In this document: positions 19,788 through 30,025 of the stretch, in pieces
How positions within the stretch are numbered: position 1 is the stretch's first letter
Layout: every line of letters starts with the position of its first letter
Assembly (NCBI RefSeq): GCF_001437355.1
Contig: NZ_JQBM01000002.1
Location: 176,133-240,132, forward strand
Origin: Weissella viridescens
Lineage (GTDB): Bacteria > Bacillota > Bacilli > Lactobacillales > Lactobacillaceae
Length of the DNA: 64,000 bases
Direction: 5' to 3'
Notes under the pieces: generated by a model
Databases searched by the model: none
Seen by the model: only the letters and a program-made list of their open reading frames with translations
Told to the model about the DNA's origin: nothing
Program-made: the position numbers and the translations under genes

Positions 19788-20096
19788 ATGTTTGTAAAGA
19801 CTGGTGACAAGGTTAAGGTTATCGCCGGCAAGGACAAGGGCAAGGAAGGTTCAGTTGTTAAGACTATTACCGGCCAAGACCGTGTTGTTGTTGAAGGTGT
19901 AAACATGGTTAAGAAGCATCAAAAGCCAAATAACCAATATCCACAAGGTGGAATTATTGAGCAAGAAGCTCCTATCCACGTTTCAAACGTACAATTGCTT
20001 GACCCTTCTACTAACGAACCAACAAAAATTGGTTACAAGGTTGAAGATGGTAAGAAGGTACGTTTTGCTAAGAAGTCTGGAAAGACTTTAGCTTAA
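19788..20096 (+). CDS. rplX: 50S ribosomal protein L24
   Basis: 102 residues with the KOW motif [16 protein letters not shown] at the N-terminus. Confidence 0.98.
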   Translation: MFVKTGDKVKVIAGKDKGKEGSVVKTITGQDRVVVEGVNMVKKHQKPNNQYPQGGIIEQEAPIHVSNVQLLDPSTNEPTKIGYKVEDGKKVRFAKKSGKTLA

Positions 20097-20123
20097 TTTA
20101 GGTGAAAGGAGGAAATCATAATC

Positions 20124-20666
20124 ATGGCAAATCGTTTAAAAGAAAAGTACACCAGTGAAGTTACACCTTCATTGATGGAAAAGTTTGATTACTCATCAAT
20201 CATGCAAACTCCAAAGATCGAAAAGATCGTTTTGAATATGGGTGTTGGTGACGCTGTCTCAAACTCAAAGAACTTAGATGAAGCTGTTGCTGAATTAGAA
20301 TTGATTGCTGGTCAAAAGCCAGTTATCACTCGCGCCAAGAAGTCAATCGCTGGCTTCCGTTTGCGTGAGGGTATGGCAATCGGTACTAAGGTTACTTTGC
20401 GTGGTGAGCGTATGTATGACTTTTTGGATAAGTTAATCAACGTTTCATTGCCACGTGTTCGTGACTTCCGTGGAGTTTCACCAAAGGCCTTTGATGGTCG
20501 AGGAAACTACACGTTGGGAATTCGTGAACAACTTATTTTCCCAGAAATTGATTACGATGCTGTTAACCGCGTCCGTGGTTTGGATATTGTTGTTGTTACA
20601 ACTGCCAACACTGACGAAGAAGCACGTGAATTGCTTACTCAATTGGGTATGCCTTTCTCAAAGTAA
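20124..20666 (+). CDS. rplE: 50S ribosomal protein L5
   Basis: 180 residues; [11 protein letters not shown] and [20 protein letters not shown]; 5S rRNA-binding. The next gene is rpsH, not rpsN as in most Firmicutes. Confidence 0.98.
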   Translation: MANRLKEKYTSEVTPSLMEKFDYSSIMQTPKIEKIVLNMGVGDAVSNSKNLDEAVAELELIAGQKPVITRAKKSIAGFRLREGMAIGTKVTLRGERMYDFLDKLINVSLPRVRDFRGVSPKAFDGRGNYTLGIREQLIFPEIDYDAVNRVRGLDIVVVTTANTDEEARELLTQLGMPFSK

Positions 20667-20709
20667 TCTTTAACTGATTTACAGAAATATATAATAGGAG
20701 GCAACATCA

Positions 20710-21108
20710 ATGTCAATGACTGACCCAATTGCAGACTTTTTGACTCGCATTCGTAATGCGAACATGGTTCGTCACGATTCAGTAGAAGTACCTGCATCTA
20801 AGATCAAGATGGACATCGCCGAGATTTTGAAGAACGAAGGCTTTGTTCGTGACGTTGAATACATTGAAGATGACAAGCAAGGTGTCATTCGTGTCTTCCT
20901 TAAGTATGGACCTGACAAGACTCGCGTAATTTCTGGTTTGAAGCGTATTTCAAAGCCAGGGCTACGTTCATATGTTAAGTCAGATGATGTACCTAAGGTA
21001 TTGAACGGATTAGGTATCGCTATCATCTCAACTTCTGAAGGTGTCATCACCGATAAGGAAGCTCGCGCCAAGGGTATTGGTGGAGAAGTATTAGCTTACG
21101 TCTGGTAA
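20710..21108 (+). CDS. rpsH: 30S ribosomal protein S8
   Basis: 132 residues, [18 protein letters not shown]. In E. coli S8 represses the spc operon; no equivalent leader is evident in the 43 bases upstream here. Confidence 0.98.
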   Translation: MSMTDPIADFLTRIRNANMVRHDSVEVPASKIKMDIAEILKNEGFVRDVEYIEDDKQGVIRVFLKYGPDKTRVISGLKRISKPGLRSYVKSDDVPKVLNGLGIAIISTSEGVITDKEARAKGIGGEVLAYVW

Positions 21109-21139
21109 TAAATAAAATCTAACAAGGAGGTGTCTACTC

Positions 21140-21676
21140 ATGAGTCGTATTGGTAATAAACCAGTTACTTTGCCAACAGGTGTTGAAATTACACGTGATG
21201 GTAACGTTGTAACTGTTAAGGGACCAAAGGGTGAGCTTTCACGCGAAATCGCTCCCGAAATCCAATTCACAGTAGAAGGTGACGTTGTTACTTTCACTCG
21301 TCCTTCAGATGAAGGTCGAATCAAGGCCCTTCACGGAACAACTCGTGCCAATGTTGCTAACATGGTCGAGGGTGTAACAGATGGTTTCAAGAAAACTTTG
21401 AAGCTTGTCGGTGTTGGATACCGTGCCGCAAAGCAAGGAAACAACCTTGTTTTGAACGTCGGTTATTCACACCCTGTTGAATTTGCAGATCGTGAAGAGT
21501 TACAAGTTGAAGTACCAGATACTTTGACAATTATTATTAGTGGAATCGACAAGCAACGCGTTGGAGATTTTGCTGCTGAAATTCGTGCCGTACGTTCACC
21601 TGAACCTTATAAGGGTAAGGGTATTCGTTACGAGAACGAACACGTTGCACGTAAGGAAGGTAAGACTGGTAAGTAA
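21140..21676 (+). CDS. rplF: 50S ribosomal protein L6
   Basis: 178 residues, [17 protein letters not shown] with the C-terminal signature [14 protein letters not shown]. Confidence 0.98.
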   Translation: MSRIGNKPVTLPTGVEITRDGNVVTVKGPKGELSREIAPEIQFTVEGDVVTFTRPSDEGRIKALHGTTRANVANMVEGVTDGFKKTLKLVGVGYRAAKQGNNLVLNVGYSHPVEFADREELQVEVPDTLTIIISGIDKQRVGDFAAEIRAVRSPEPYKGKGIRYENEHVARKEGKTGK

Positions 21677-21677
21677 T

Positions 21678-21715
21678 CTAAACATTCTGTTTAGCCGGAT
21701 CCGCAACGTTTCCGG
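21678..21715 (+). other. tandem hairpins between rplF and rplR
   Basis: CTAAAC (21678-21683) pairs with GTTTAG (21689-21694); next, CCGGA (21696-21700) pairs with TCCGG (21711-21715). No T run follows, so these are not terminators. They fill the 90-base gap, the longest inside the spc part. Confidence 0.45.
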
Positions 21716-21766
21716 ATTTGCTTATTAGTATATCTTCTAAAATTTTGAAAAAAGAGGTTACGAACA

Positions 21767-22123
21767 ATGATTACGAAGTCAGACAAGAACAAAGTGCGTC
21801 AACACCGACACACACGTGTTCGTGGAAAGATTTCTGGTACTGCTGAGCGCCCACGCTTGAACGTTTACCGTTCTAACAAGAACATCTACGCGCAATTAAT
21901 TGATGACGTAGCGGGTGTGACGCTTGCTAGTGCCTCAACTTTGGACAGTGCTGTTGAAACTGCACCAAAGACAGAGCAAGCTGCTAAGGTAGGAGCTTTG
22001 ATCGCAGAACGCGCTAAGGCTGCTAACATTGAAGACGTTGTATTTGATCGTGGTGGTTACTTGTACCATGGTCGTGTGCAAGCGTTGGCAGAAGCAGCTC
22101 GTGAAGCTGGTTTGAAGTTCTAA
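21767..22123 (+). CDS. rplR: 50S ribosomal protein L18
   Basis: 118 residues; [30 protein letters not shown], 5S rRNA binding. Confidence 0.98.
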   Translation: MITKSDKNKVRQHRHTRVRGKISGTAERPRLNVYRSNKNIYAQLIDDVAGVTLASASTLDSAVETAPKTEQAAKVGALIAERAKAANIEDVVFDRGGYLYHGRVQALAEAAREAGLKF

Positions 22124-22140
22124 GGGAAGGAGGAAATAAA

Positions 22141-22644
22141 ATGGCTTATATCGATCCAAAAACGCTCGGAGAGCTTGAAGAAAATGTTGTAGCCATCAAC
22201 CGTGTTACAAAGGTTGTTAAGGGTGGACGTCGTCTACGCTTCGCAGCACTTGTAGTCGTTGGTGATCACAACGGACATGTTGGTTTCGGAACTGGTAAGG
22301 CACAAGAAGTGCCAGAAGCTATCCGTAAGGCTGTTGAAGATGCAAAGCGTAATATCGTTGCTATCCCAATGGTTGGTACGACCCTTCCTCACTCTACTTT
22401 GGGTGTCTACAGTGGTGGCCGTGTTTTGCTTAAGCCCGCTGCTGAAGGTTCTGGAGTAGCTGCCGGTGGAGCTTCTCGTGCTATTATGGATTTGGGTGGC
22501 GTTGCCGACGTGACTGCAAAGTCTCTAGGTTCTGCTACACCAATTAACGTTGTTCGCGCAACTTTTGAAGCAATCAAGTCTTTGAAGAACGCTGAAGAAG
22601 TTGCTGAAATGCGTCAGGTCTCACTTGAGCACTTGGCAGATTAA
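22141..22644 (+). CDS. rpsE: 30S ribosomal protein S5
   Basis: 167 residues; double-stranded RNA-binding-like N-domain with [18 protein letters not shown] and [13 protein letters not shown]. Confidence 0.98.
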   Translation: MAYIDPKTLGELEENVVAINRVTKVVKGGRRLRFAALVVVGDHNGHVGFGTGKAQEVPEAIRKAVEDAKRNIVAIPMVGTTLPHSTLGVYSGGRVLLKPAAEGSGVAAGGASRAIMDLGGVADVTAKSLGSATPINVVRATFEAIKSLKNAEEVAEMRQVSLEHLAD

Positions 22645-22655
22645 GGAGGCAGAAA

Positions 22656-22841
22656 ATGACCGATCAAGTAAAGGTTACACTTGTTAAGAGTGCTGCTCAC
22701 CGTAAGCCAAATCAGCGCGCGATTGTTAAGTCACTTGGTTTGAACAAGGTGAACTCTTCAGTCGTATTGCCTGACAACGCAGCAACGCGTGGTGCACTAT
22801 TTAAGATTGCTCACTTAATTACTGTAGAAGTAGTTAAGTAG
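22656..22841 (+). CDS. rpmD: 50S ribosomal protein L30
   Basis: 61 residues, [26 protein letters not shown], standard length. Confidence 0.97.
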   Translation: MTDQVKVTLVKSAAHRKPNQRAIVKSLGLNKVNSSVVLPDNAATRGALFKIAHLITVEVVK

Positions 22842-22874
22842 TTATTAGATTGCTTTGAAGGAGGTACAACCCTA

Positions 22875-23309
22875 ATGAAGCTTAATGAACTCCAAACAGC
22901 CGAGGGTTCACGCTCAGTCCGCAACCGTGTTGGACGTGGTGAATCATCTGGTAATGGAAAGACCGCTGGACGTGGTCAAAAAGGTCAAAAGGCTCGTAGT
23001 AAGGTACGCATGGGCTTCGAAGGTGGACAAATGCCTTTGTTCCGTCGTAAGCCAAAGCGTGGATTTACGAACATCAACCGCAAGGATTACGCTGTCGTAA
23101 ACCTTGATGCGTTGAACAAGTTTGATAACGGTACTGAAGTTACACCAGCATTGTTGGTTGAATCAGGTATTGTTAAGAACGAACTTAGTGGCATTAAGAT
23201 CTTAGCAAACGGTCAATTAGAGAAGTCTTTGACTGTTAAAGCTAACAAGTTCTCAGCTTCAGCCGTTTCAGCAATTGAAGCAGCTGGTGGTAAGACTGAG
23301 GTGATTTAA
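22875..23309 (+). CDS. rplO: 50S ribosomal protein L15
   Basis: 144 residues; Gly/Arg/Lys-rich N-terminus ([20 protein letters not shown]). The TAA overlaps the secY ATG by one base. Confidence 0.98.
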   Translation: MKLNELQTAEGSRSVRNRVGRGESSGNGKTAGRGQKGQKARSKVRMGFEGGQMPLFRRKPKRGFTNINRKDYAVVNLDALNKFDNGTEVTPALLVESGIVKNELSGIKILANGQLEKSLTVKANKFSASAVSAIEAAGGKTEVI

Positions 23310-24616
23310 TGCTAAAAACCGTGTTCCAATCTCTAAAAGTTAAAGACATTCGTAATAAATTGTTCTTCACTTTAGCGATTTTGATTGTATACAGAATCGG
23401 TGCTCAAATTACCATTCCTGGTATTAATCCATTGGCACTACAGGACGTTGCATCTTCTGGACTCGGCAGCATTTTGAATATGTTTAGCGGTGGTGGTCTT
23501 ACAAATTATTCATTGTTCGCAATGGGAGTTTCACCATACGTTACTGCACAAATCGTGGTACAGCTCCTTCAAATGGATATTGTGCCACGATTTGTTGAAT
23601 GGTCAAAACAAGGTGAAGTTGGTCGACGTAAGTTAAACCAAGTGACCCGCTATTTGACTATTTTCCTAGCGTTCGTCCAATCTATTGGAATTACTGCTGG
23701 GTTTAATCAACTAAGTCAAGTGAACTTAGTCAGCACGCCCAATGCGCAAACATACATTCTGATCGGGTTTATTTTAACCGCCGGAACTATGTTTGCTGTT
23801 TGGCTTGGTGACATGATTACAAGTCACGGACTTGGCCAAGGTGTCTCAATGTTGATTTTCGCAGGAATTATTGCACGAGTACCTGCGTCTGTATACAAGT
23901 TGTTCAGAGAACATGTCATTGTTAGTGCCGACCAAGCGCGAGGTTGGGCTTTCATGATTGGGATTTTAATCATCTTTTTGATTGTTGTCGGGTTTATCAC
24001 TTGGTTTAACCAAGCAATCCGTAAAATTTCAATGCAATATACACGACAAGCAAAGGGTTCTGGAAGTACGTCTTACCTACCTTTGAAAGTCAATGTTGCT
24101 GGTGTGATCCCTGTTATCTTTGCGTCATCAATCATGGTGACGCCACAAACGATTTTGCAATTATTTGCAACTAAGTTTGGAGATGCTCCTTGGTACACGA
24201 CAATCATGCAATACCTAAACATGCAAACTGTACAAGGTGGTATTTTATATACTGCACTAATTGTCTTGTTTACATTCTTCTACGCCTTTGTTCAGGTTAA
24301 CCCTGAAAAAGTTGCTGAGAATTTACAAAAGCAAGGGAGTTATATTGTGGGCGTTCGACCTGGACGTGCAACAGAAAACTGGTTATCTGGTCTTTTGATG
24401 CGTCTGTCTGTGGTCGGAGCATTCTTCCTAGGATTCGTTGCATTGACACCGGTTCTAGCTACCCACGCCTTTGGCTTAGATGGTCAATTGGCAATGTCTG
24501 GTACATCAATTTTGATCGTTATCGGTGTTGCTCTTGATTTGATTCGTCAATTGGAAGGATTGTTAATGAAGCGTCAGTATGTTGGTTTTATTCAAGAAGG
24601 AGTCAAAGCAAAATGA
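23309..24616 (+). CDS. secY: Sec translocase channel subunit SecY
   Basis: Polytopic membrane protein of 435 residues, normal length, with ten predicted membrane helices. The N-terminal [19 protein letters not shown] and the plug/TM2 region [19 protein letters not shown] are conserved. Translation is coupled to rplO and, by a four-base ATGA overlap, to adk. Its SecE partner is at 39.6 kb. Confidence 0.98.
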   Translation: MLKTVFQSLKVKDIRNKLFFTLAILIVYRIGAQITIPGINPLALQDVASSGLGSILNMFSGGGLTNYSLFAMGVSPYVTAQIVVQLLQMDIVPRFVEWSKQGEVGRRKLNQVTRYLTIFLAFVQSIGITAGFNQLSQVNLVSTPNAQTYILIGFILTAGTMFAVWLGDMITSHGLGQGVSMLIFAGIIARVPASVYKLFREHVIVSADQARGWAFMIGILIIFLIVVGFITWFNQAIRKISMQYTRQAKGSGSTSYLPLKVNVAGVIPVIFASSIMVTPQTILQLFATKFGDAPWYTTIMQYLNMQTVQGGILYTALIVLFTFFYAFVQVNPEKVAENLQKQGSYIVGVRPGRATENWLSGLLMRLSVVGAFFLGFVALTPVLATHAFGLDGQLAMSGTSILIVIGVALDLIRQLEGLLMKRQYVGFIQEGVKAK

Positions 24617-25176
24617 GCAAGAATATCGTATTGCTAGGTTTACCTGGCGTAGGAAAGGGTACTCAAGCTGCAAAGATTGTTGAAACTTACAACTTGCCAC
24701 ATATTAGTACCGGTGATATGTTCCGTGAGGCTATGGCTAACGAAACTGAACTTGGTTTGAAAGCAAAGTCTTATATGGATGCCGGTAACCTTGTCCCTGA
24801 TGAAGTGACAAACGGTATCGTAGAAGAACGGTTAGCTCAAGATGATACCAAAAATGGATTCATTCTTGATGGTTATCCACGTAACATTGAACAAGCTGAA
24901 GCTTTAGAACAAATGTTGGCAAAGCAAGGCCGCGATATTAACGCTGTGCTTTACTTTACTGCTGACAATGATGTTCTAGTTCAACGAATGATGGCTCGTG
25001 GTCGAGCTGATGACACTCCTGAAGTCATCCAAAATCGCTTGAACGTCAATGGTGAGTTGACAGAACCTATTGCTGAGTTTTATGCGGATAAGGGTGTCCT
25101 ACACAAAATCGATGGTGCAAAAGACCTAGATGATGTGTTCACTGATGTTGAAACAGTATTGGATAACTTGGGGTAG
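24613..25176 (+). CDS. adk: adenylate kinase (short-LID form)
   Basis: AMP + ATP to 2 ADP. P-loop [13 protein letters not shown] (8-20), AMP site STGDMFREA and DGYPRN are clear. The protein has only 187 residues: between [20 protein letters not shown] there is no long LID domain and none of the four zinc-type cysteines found in most Bacillota Adk of about 215 residues. Position after secY is standard. Confidence 0.96.
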   Translation: MSKNIVLLGLPGVGKGTQAAKIVETYNLPHISTGDMFREAMANETELGLKAKSYMDAGNLVPDEVTNGIVEERLAQDDTKNGFILDGYPRNIEQAEALEQMLAKQGRDINAVLYFTADNDVLVQRMMARGRADDTPEVIQNRLNVNGELTEPIAEFYADKGVLHKIDGAKDLDDVFTDVETVLDNLG

Positions 25177-25194
25177 TAATTCGTAAATATCATA

Positions 25195-25223
25195 TTGGAT
25201 ATTCAAATTCAGTGTGGTATAAT
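25195..25223 (+). promoter_or_regulatory. internal promoter before infA
   Basis: TTGGAT (25195-25200), 17 bases, TATAAT (25218-25223). It gives infA, rpmJ, rpsM, rpsK, rpoA and rplQ transcription independent of the S10 promoter. Confidence 0.75.
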
Positions 25224-25265
25224 TACGTGTTACGTTCTCCAATGTCACACTAAGGAGGCAGCAAC

Positions 25266-25484
25266 GTGGCCAAAGATGTTATTGAAATTTCAGGCATTGT
25301 GAAAGAAACTATGCCTAATGCCATGTTTACCGTTGAATTGGAAAACGGGGCGACTATCTTAGCTCACGTTTCAGGTAAGATTCGTAAGAACTTTATTCGT
25401 ATCTTACCAGGAGATCGTGTGACGGTAGAAATGTCGCCATATGATTTGACTAAGGGTCGTATTACGTATCGTTATATTAAGTAA
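25266..25484 (+). CDS. infA: translation initiation factor IF-1
   Basis: 72 residues, S1/OB fold, with GRITYRYIK at the C-terminus. Starts with GTG after CTAAGGAGG. Confidence 0.98.
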   Translation: MAKDVIEISGIVKETMPNAMFTVELENGATILAHVSGKIRKNFIRILPGDRVTVEMSPYDLTKGRITYRYIK

Positions 25485-25519
25485 TTTAACGGTCAAAAAT
25501 CCAAGGGGAGGTAAATATT

Positions 25520-25639
25520 ATGAAGGTTCGTCCATCTGTAAAGCCTATGTGCGATCACTGTAAAGTGGTTAAGCGTAACGGTCGTGTTATGGTGATTTGC
25601 TCTGCAAACCCTAAGCACAAGCAACGTCAAGGTGCTTAA
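25520..25639 (+). CDS. rpmJ: 50S ribosomal protein L36 (zinc form)
   Basis: 39 residues, [19 protein letters not shown], ending KHKQRQGA. The CxxC...C...H zinc set is intact, so this is the C+ form. AGGGGAGG precedes the ATG. Confidence 0.97.
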   Translation: MKVRPSVKPMCDHCKVVKRNGRVMVICSANPKHKQRQGA

Positions 25640-25680
25640 TTGCATTCTTGAAACAATAAAAAATATAGGAGGTAATCGTA

Positions 25681-26046
25681 ATGGCTCGTATTGCTGGTGT
25701 TGATTTGCCTCGCGATAAGCGTATCGTGATTGCATTGACATATGTATACGGAATCGGTAACACAACTGCAGAAAAGATTCTTTCTGAAGCTGGTGTTTCT
25801 GAAGACGTTCGTGTTCGTGACTTAACTCCCGACCAAGAAGACGCCATCCGTGCCATCGTTGATGGTATCAAGGTGGAAGGTGACTTGCGTCGCGAAGTTT
25901 CAATGAACATTAAGAACTTGAAGGAAATGGGATCATACCGTGGTCTACGTCATCGTCGTAATTTGCCCGTTCGTGGTCAAAACACGAAGAACAATGCACG
26001 TACACGTAAAGGCCCAGCTGTTTCTATTGCAGGTAAGAAGAAGTAA
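25681..26046 (+). CDS. rpsM: 30S ribosomal protein S13
   Basis: 121 residues; [20 protein letters not shown] and the basic tail [16 protein letters not shown] contacting the P-site tRNA. Confidence 0.98.
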   Translation: MARIAGVDLPRDKRIVIALTYVYGIGNTTAEKILSEAGVSEDVRVRDLTPDQEDAIRAIVDGIKVEGDLRREVSMNIKNLKEMGSYRGLRHRRNLPVRGQNTKNNARTRKGPAVSIAGKKK

Positions 26047-26077
26047 TTAATTTTTAAAGGAAGGAGATTACTTGATT

Positions 26078-26464
26078 ATGGCAGGTCGTACAAATCGTAA
26101 GCGTCGTGTTAAAAAGAACGTTGAAAGTGGTGTAGCTCACATTCACGCAACGTTCAACAACACGATTGTCATGATTACTGACGTTCAAGGTAACGCAGTA
26201 TCATGGTCATCAGCTGGTGCTCTTGGATTCAAGGGTAGCCGTAAGTCTACACCATTCGCTGCACAAATGGCTGCTGAAGCAGCTGCTAAGTCAGCTATGG
26301 AAAACGGCATGAAGACTGTTGAAGTAACTGTCAAGGGTCCTGGTTCAGGACGTGAGTCAGCTATTCGTGCGTTAGCCGCTGCTGGTCTTGAAGTAACAGC
26401 CATTAAGGATGTTACTCCAGTACCTCACAACGGTTCACGTCCACCAAAGCGTCGTCGTGTCTAA
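26078..26464 (+). CDS. rpsK: 30S ribosomal protein S11
   Basis: About 128 residues from the ATG at 26078 ([18 protein letters not shown]). AAGGAAGGAGA lies upstream; an in-frame TTG at 26072 is less likely. The C-terminal [17 protein letters not shown] is typical. Confidence 0.97.
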   Translation: MAGRTNRKRRVKKNVESGVAHIHATFNNTIVMITDVQGNAVSWSSAGALGFKGSRKSTPFAAQMAAEAAAKSAMENGMKTVEVTVKGPGSGRESAIRALAAAGLEVTAIKDVTPVPHNGSRPPKRRRV

Positions 26465-26516
26465 TTGTTGATGCAACTAGTTAGCACACAATGCTTTGAA
26501 AGGGGTAACAAACAGT

Positions 26517-27461
26517 ATGCTTGAATTCGAAAACCCAAAGATTACACTGGTTGAAGAGGATAGTAATTACGGTAAGTTTGTGGTTGAGCCGCTTGAACGT
26601 GGTTACGGAACTACTTTGGGTAACTCCCTACGCCGTGTATTGTTGTCTTCATTGCCCGGTGCGGCAATCAACTCAGTACAAATTGATGGCGTTTTGCATG
26701 AATTTTCAACGGTCGAAGGAGTTGTTGAAGATGTCACGCAAATCATCTTAAACCTTAAAAAGGTTTCAATGCGTATCGATAGTGATGATGAGAAGACGCT
26801 CGAAGTAAATGTTAATGGACCCGCAACAGTAACTGCCGGCGATTTCGTTGGTGATGCTGATGTGGAGGTCTTGAATAAGGATCAATACATTGCAACTGTT
26901 GCTGCTGGTGCTACTTTGCATATGACGGTGACTGCTGTTCGCGGTCGTGGTTATGTTTCAGGTGACCAGAATAAGGAATTGCATGAAGATACGCCTATTG
27001 GTGTTCTAGCAATTGATTCAATCTTTACCCCAATCGAACGCGTAAATTATCAAGTTGAAGAAACTCGTGTTGGTCAACGTAACGATTATGATAAGTTGAC
27101 GATGGATATCTGGACCGACGGTTCATTAACAGCTACAGAAGCAATTTCTTTGGCTGCGCGTGTTCTATCAGATCACTTGAAGCCATTTATTGAACTATCA
27201 GAACGTGCCGCTGAGACACAAGTTATGGTAGACAAGGAAGAAACGACAACAAGCAAACATGCTGAAGTTCCAATTGAAGAATTGGATCTATCTGTCCGCT
27301 CATATAATTGTCTAAAGCGTGCTGGAATCAACACAATTCAAGAGCTTACTGATCGCTCAGAAGCTCAAATGATGACTGTTCGTAATCTAGGCCGCAAGTC
27401 ACTTGACGAAATCCAGGATAAGCTGGCTCAGCATGATTTAGGGTTCCGCAAGGAAGATTAA
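26517..27461 (+). CDS. rpoA: RNA polymerase subunit alpha
   Basis: 314 residues. The N-terminal dimerisation domain includes [20 protein letters not shown]; the C-terminal domain [19 protein letters not shown] binds UP elements and activators. AAGGGG (26499-26504) supports the ATG at 26517. Confidence 0.98.
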   Translation: MLEFENPKITLVEEDSNYGKFVVEPLERGYGTTLGNSLRRVLLSSLPGAAINSVQIDGVLHEFSTVEGVVEDVTQIILNLKKVSMRIDSDDEKTLEVNVNGPATVTAGDFVGDADVEVLNKDQYIATVAAGATLHMTVTAVRGRGYVSGDQNKELHEDTPIGVLAIDSIFTPIERVNYQVEETRVGQRNDYDKLTMDIWTDGSLTATEAISLAARVLSDHLKPFIELSERAAETQVMVDKEETTTSKHAEVPIEELDLSVRSYNCLKRAGINTIQELTDRSEAQMMTVRNLGRKSLDEIQDKLAQHDLGFRKED

Positions 27462-27500
27462 ATTAAATAAATAGAATTCCAAGAAAAGGAGGATACACTC

Positions 27501-27887
27501 ATGGGATACCGTAAGTTGGGACGTACTAGCTCACAACGTAAGGCTATGTTGCGTGATTTAACAACTTCATTGTTGATTAACGGTCGTATCGAAACGACTG
27601 AAGCTCGCGCGAAGGAAGTTCGTCGTACTGCAGATAAGATGATTACACTTGGTAAGCGTGGTGACTTGGCTTCACGCCGTAAGGCCGCTGCTTTCATGCG
27701 TAATGTCGTTGCAGACGTACAAACGACCGAAGATGATAACATCAAGATTCAAAATGCAGTGCAATTCTTGTTTGACAATGTTGCACCACGTTTTGAAGGA
27801 CGTGCGGGTGGTTACACTCGTATCTTGAAGTTGGATGCACGTCGTGGAGACGCTGCTCCAATGGTTATCTTGGAATTGGTTGACTAA
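27501..27887 (+). CDS. rplQ: 50S ribosomal protein L17
   Basis: 128 residues, [20 protein letters not shown]; last gene of the superoperon. In relatives the ecfA-ecfA-ecfT-truA-rplM-rpsI block usually follows; here it starts 20.7 kb further on. Confidence 0.98.
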   Translation: MGYRKLGRTSSQRKAMLRDLTTSLLINGRIETTEARAKEVRRTADKMITLGKRGDLASRRKAAAFMRNVVADVQTTEDDNIKIQNAVQFLFDNVAPRFEGRAGGYTRILKLDARRGDAAPMVILELVD

Positions 27888-27928
27888 TTTATTAGTTAAT
27901 TAATAACAAAAATTAACAATGGAATCTC

Positions 27929-28029
27929 TCATATCTTTGAGTATAAACCGTTACGATGATGGCTTCGGCCAAGTCTAGGTTGAATGGTGATCTTTGATCA
28001 TCGCGCTCGCTGATGTGCGAGGTTTTTTT
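27929..28029 (+). other. folded 3' region of the superoperon ending in a terminator
   Basis: Hairpins read directly: CTCA/TGAG (27929-27941); TGGC-TTCG-GCCA (27960-27971); GGTGATC/GATCATC with loop TTT (27986-28002); CTCGC/GCGAG (28006-28021) followed by seven T (28023-28029). CGATGAT (27954-27960) is also fully complementary to ATCATCG (27997-28003), giving a mutually exclusive fold. It may be only the rplQ terminator, or a small RNA. Confidence 0.5.
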
Positions 28030-28152
28030 GTATACATAGGTATTTTTGAAGCTCGTCTATGCGGTAGGTCAATACAACATGGTCTTTTAGTTTGTAATGA
28101 CATACTAAATGTGTAGTAACGGAGATATTCAAGGTGCAAAAACAGCGGTAAC
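28030..28152. other. intergenic stretch without a recognised feature
   Basis: About 120 bases between two terminators. No open frame, promoter pair or strong hairpin was identified. Confidence 0.4.
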
Positions 28153-28191
28153 AAAAAGGACGTCTAACATTCAAGTTAGACGTCCTTTTTT
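28153..28191. terminator. bidirectional terminator after metI
   Basis: A perfect 16-base-pair hairpin AAAAAGGACGTCTAAC / GTTAGACGTCCTTTTT with loop ATTCAA. Confidence 0.9.
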
Positions 28192-28206
28192 AATTATATG
28201 ATTTCA

Positions 28207-28902
28207 TTAATGGTGACTGTAGTGTCGCGCAATCAAGTCTCCAACGAACTGAATTAAGACGATGAAGAGAAGAATTAGGATGGTTGCTGTCCACATAACG
28301 TCGTTTTGGAAACGTTGGTATCCAGTAACAATCGCTGTGGTTCCAAGTCCACCAGCACCAATAGCTCCAGCCATGGCGGTAAGTCCAACCAAGCTGATCA
28401 TTGTGACAGTTGAAACACGAACAAGTTCTGAGCGGCCTTCACGAAGGTAAACATCGTGGATAATATCCCAGTTGCTTGCCCCAAATGAACGAGCTGCTTC
28501 AACTTTACCATCTGAAACACCGAGTAAGGCAACTTGTACCTGACGGGCATAGAAAGGGAAGACACCTAGTGACAATGGAACTAAAGCAGCTGTTGTTCCA
28601 ATAGTCGTTCCTGTGATTAATTGTGTCAAAGGTGAGAAGACAACTACCATGATAATGAATGGGATTGCACGTCCAATTGAGACAACTTTATCAAGAATTT
28701 CAAAAACTGTCCGATTGGCACGAATACCATGTTCATCGGTAATCACTAATCCGATTCCAAAGGCTAATCCAAGCAAGCCACCGAATACAGCAGCTCCAAG
28801 GGTCATATAAAGCGTTTGGGCAATTGACGTTCCCCAACCAGAGTCACCGCCCCAACCAAGGGAATAAACACCAGGGAGATTTGTTTGAATCCATTCTAGC
28901 AT
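28207..28902 (-). CDS. metI: methionine ABC transporter permease
   Basis: Integral membrane subunit of about 231 residues with five predicted helices and the coupling-loop EAARSFGASNWDIIHDVYLREG. The third in-frame ATG is chosen because AAAGGAGG lies nine bases before it and it then begins one base after the metN stop. It forms metQNI with the two upstream genes. Confidence 0.92.
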   Translation of the reverse strand: MLEWIQTNLPGVYSLGWGGDSGWGTSIAQTLYMTLGAAVFGGLLGLAFGIGLVITDEHGIRANRTVFEILDKVVSIGRAIPFIIMVVVFSPLTQLITGTTIGTTAALVPLSLGVFPFYARQVQVALLGVSDGKVEAARSFGASNWDIIHDVYLREGRSELVRVSTVTMISLVGLTAMAGAIGAGGLGTTAIVTGYQRFQNDVMWTATILILLFIVLIQFVGDLIARHYSHH

Positions 28903-28903
28903 A

Positions 28904-29956
28904 TTAAGCATCCTCCTTTTCTGCATCTAGCTGTGTGACGTGCACACCGTGATCAACTAAGCTTGAGACCGCAGTCCGAATATTCTCATCAGCTCCCTTA
29001 AGTACAACGATGGCTAGACCAACCGGAGTCTTTGTCAGGATTTCCATGTTTGAGTAAAGAATGTTAGTCGTGACTTGGTAATCAGCGTAGATTGTTGAAA
29101 GAAGTGGTTGTGCTGTATCGTTACCAACGTAGTTGATTTGATATAGCTGTTCATCACTAGCCAATGGCTTTTCACGCAATAGTTCACGAACATTGAGTAA
29201 AGCTTCATCACGGTTTGTAGCCGTGTTAATGAAGTCCTTTGTTAACTTTTGTTGTGGGTTCGTGAAGATTTCAAGTAAGCTACCACGTTCGATGATGGTT
29301 CCATCTTCCATGACAGCAACCTTATTGGCAATTTCCTTAATGGCTTGCATTTCGTGTGTAATCAAAACAATGGTTAGGCCAAGTTCTTCATTAAGGCGCT
29401 TCAAGATACCAAGAATTTGATTAGTTGTCTTAGGGTCAAGCGCTGAAGTTGCTTCATCCGAAATGAGAATTTCAGGATCGTTCGCCAATGCCCGGGCAAT
29501 GGCAACACGTTGCTTTTGTCCCCCTGAAAGTTGGGCAGGGTAGTTATCGCTACGATCTGATAGTCCTACTAATTCAAGCAAGTGATCAATCTTAGCCTTC
29601 TTTTCAGTTTTTGAAAGCTTACTGTGCTTTAATGGTTGTGCGACATTTCCAAATACTGTCAATTCATCCATCAAATTGAAGTGTTGGAAAATCATTCCGA
29701 TATTTTTACGTTCATCGCGCAACGCGTTTGGTGATAGGTCAGTCATTTCAGTCCCGTTTACCTTAACTGAACCAGACGTTGGACGTTGCAATAAGTTAAT
29801 CGTACGAACCAAAGTTGACTTACCAGCCCCAGAGTAACCGACGATACCATAGATATCACCCTTTTCAACGGTTAAGCTCTCGTTTTGGACAGCGACGATG
29901 GTTTGTTTCTTTTGTTTAAATGTGACATTAATATCTTTTAGTTCAATAACAGCCAT
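28904..29956 (-). CDS. metN: methionine ABC transporter ATPase
   Basis: 350 residues. Walker [10 protein letters not shown] (about 38-46), signature LSGGQKQRV, Walker [13 protein letters not shown] and the switch histidine in VLITHEM. The C-terminal part (about 265-345) is the NIL/ACT-like domain that allows trans-inhibition by methionine in the family. Confidence 0.93.
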   Translation of the reverse strand: MAVIELKDINVTFKQKKQTIVAVQNESLTVEKGDIYGIVGYSGAGKSTLVRTINLLQRPTSGSVKVNGTEMTDLSPNALRDERKNIGMIFQHFNLMDELTVFGNVAQPLKHSKLSKTEKKAKIDHLLELVGLSDRSDNYPAQLSGGQKQRVAIARALANDPEILISDEATSALDPKTTNQILGILKRLNEELGLTIVLITHEMQAIKEIANKVAVMEDGTIIERGSLLEIFTNPQQKLTKDFINTATNRDEALLNVRELLREKPLASDEQLYQINYVGNDTAQPLLSTIYADYQVTTNILYSNMEILTKTPVGLAIVVLKGADENIRTAVSSLVDHGVHVTQLDAEKEDA

Positions 29957-30025
29957 ATGCGTTCCCCTTTATAAAATATGTATCGGCGTACATATTACTA
30001 CATACGCCGAATTGATTTATGCGAA

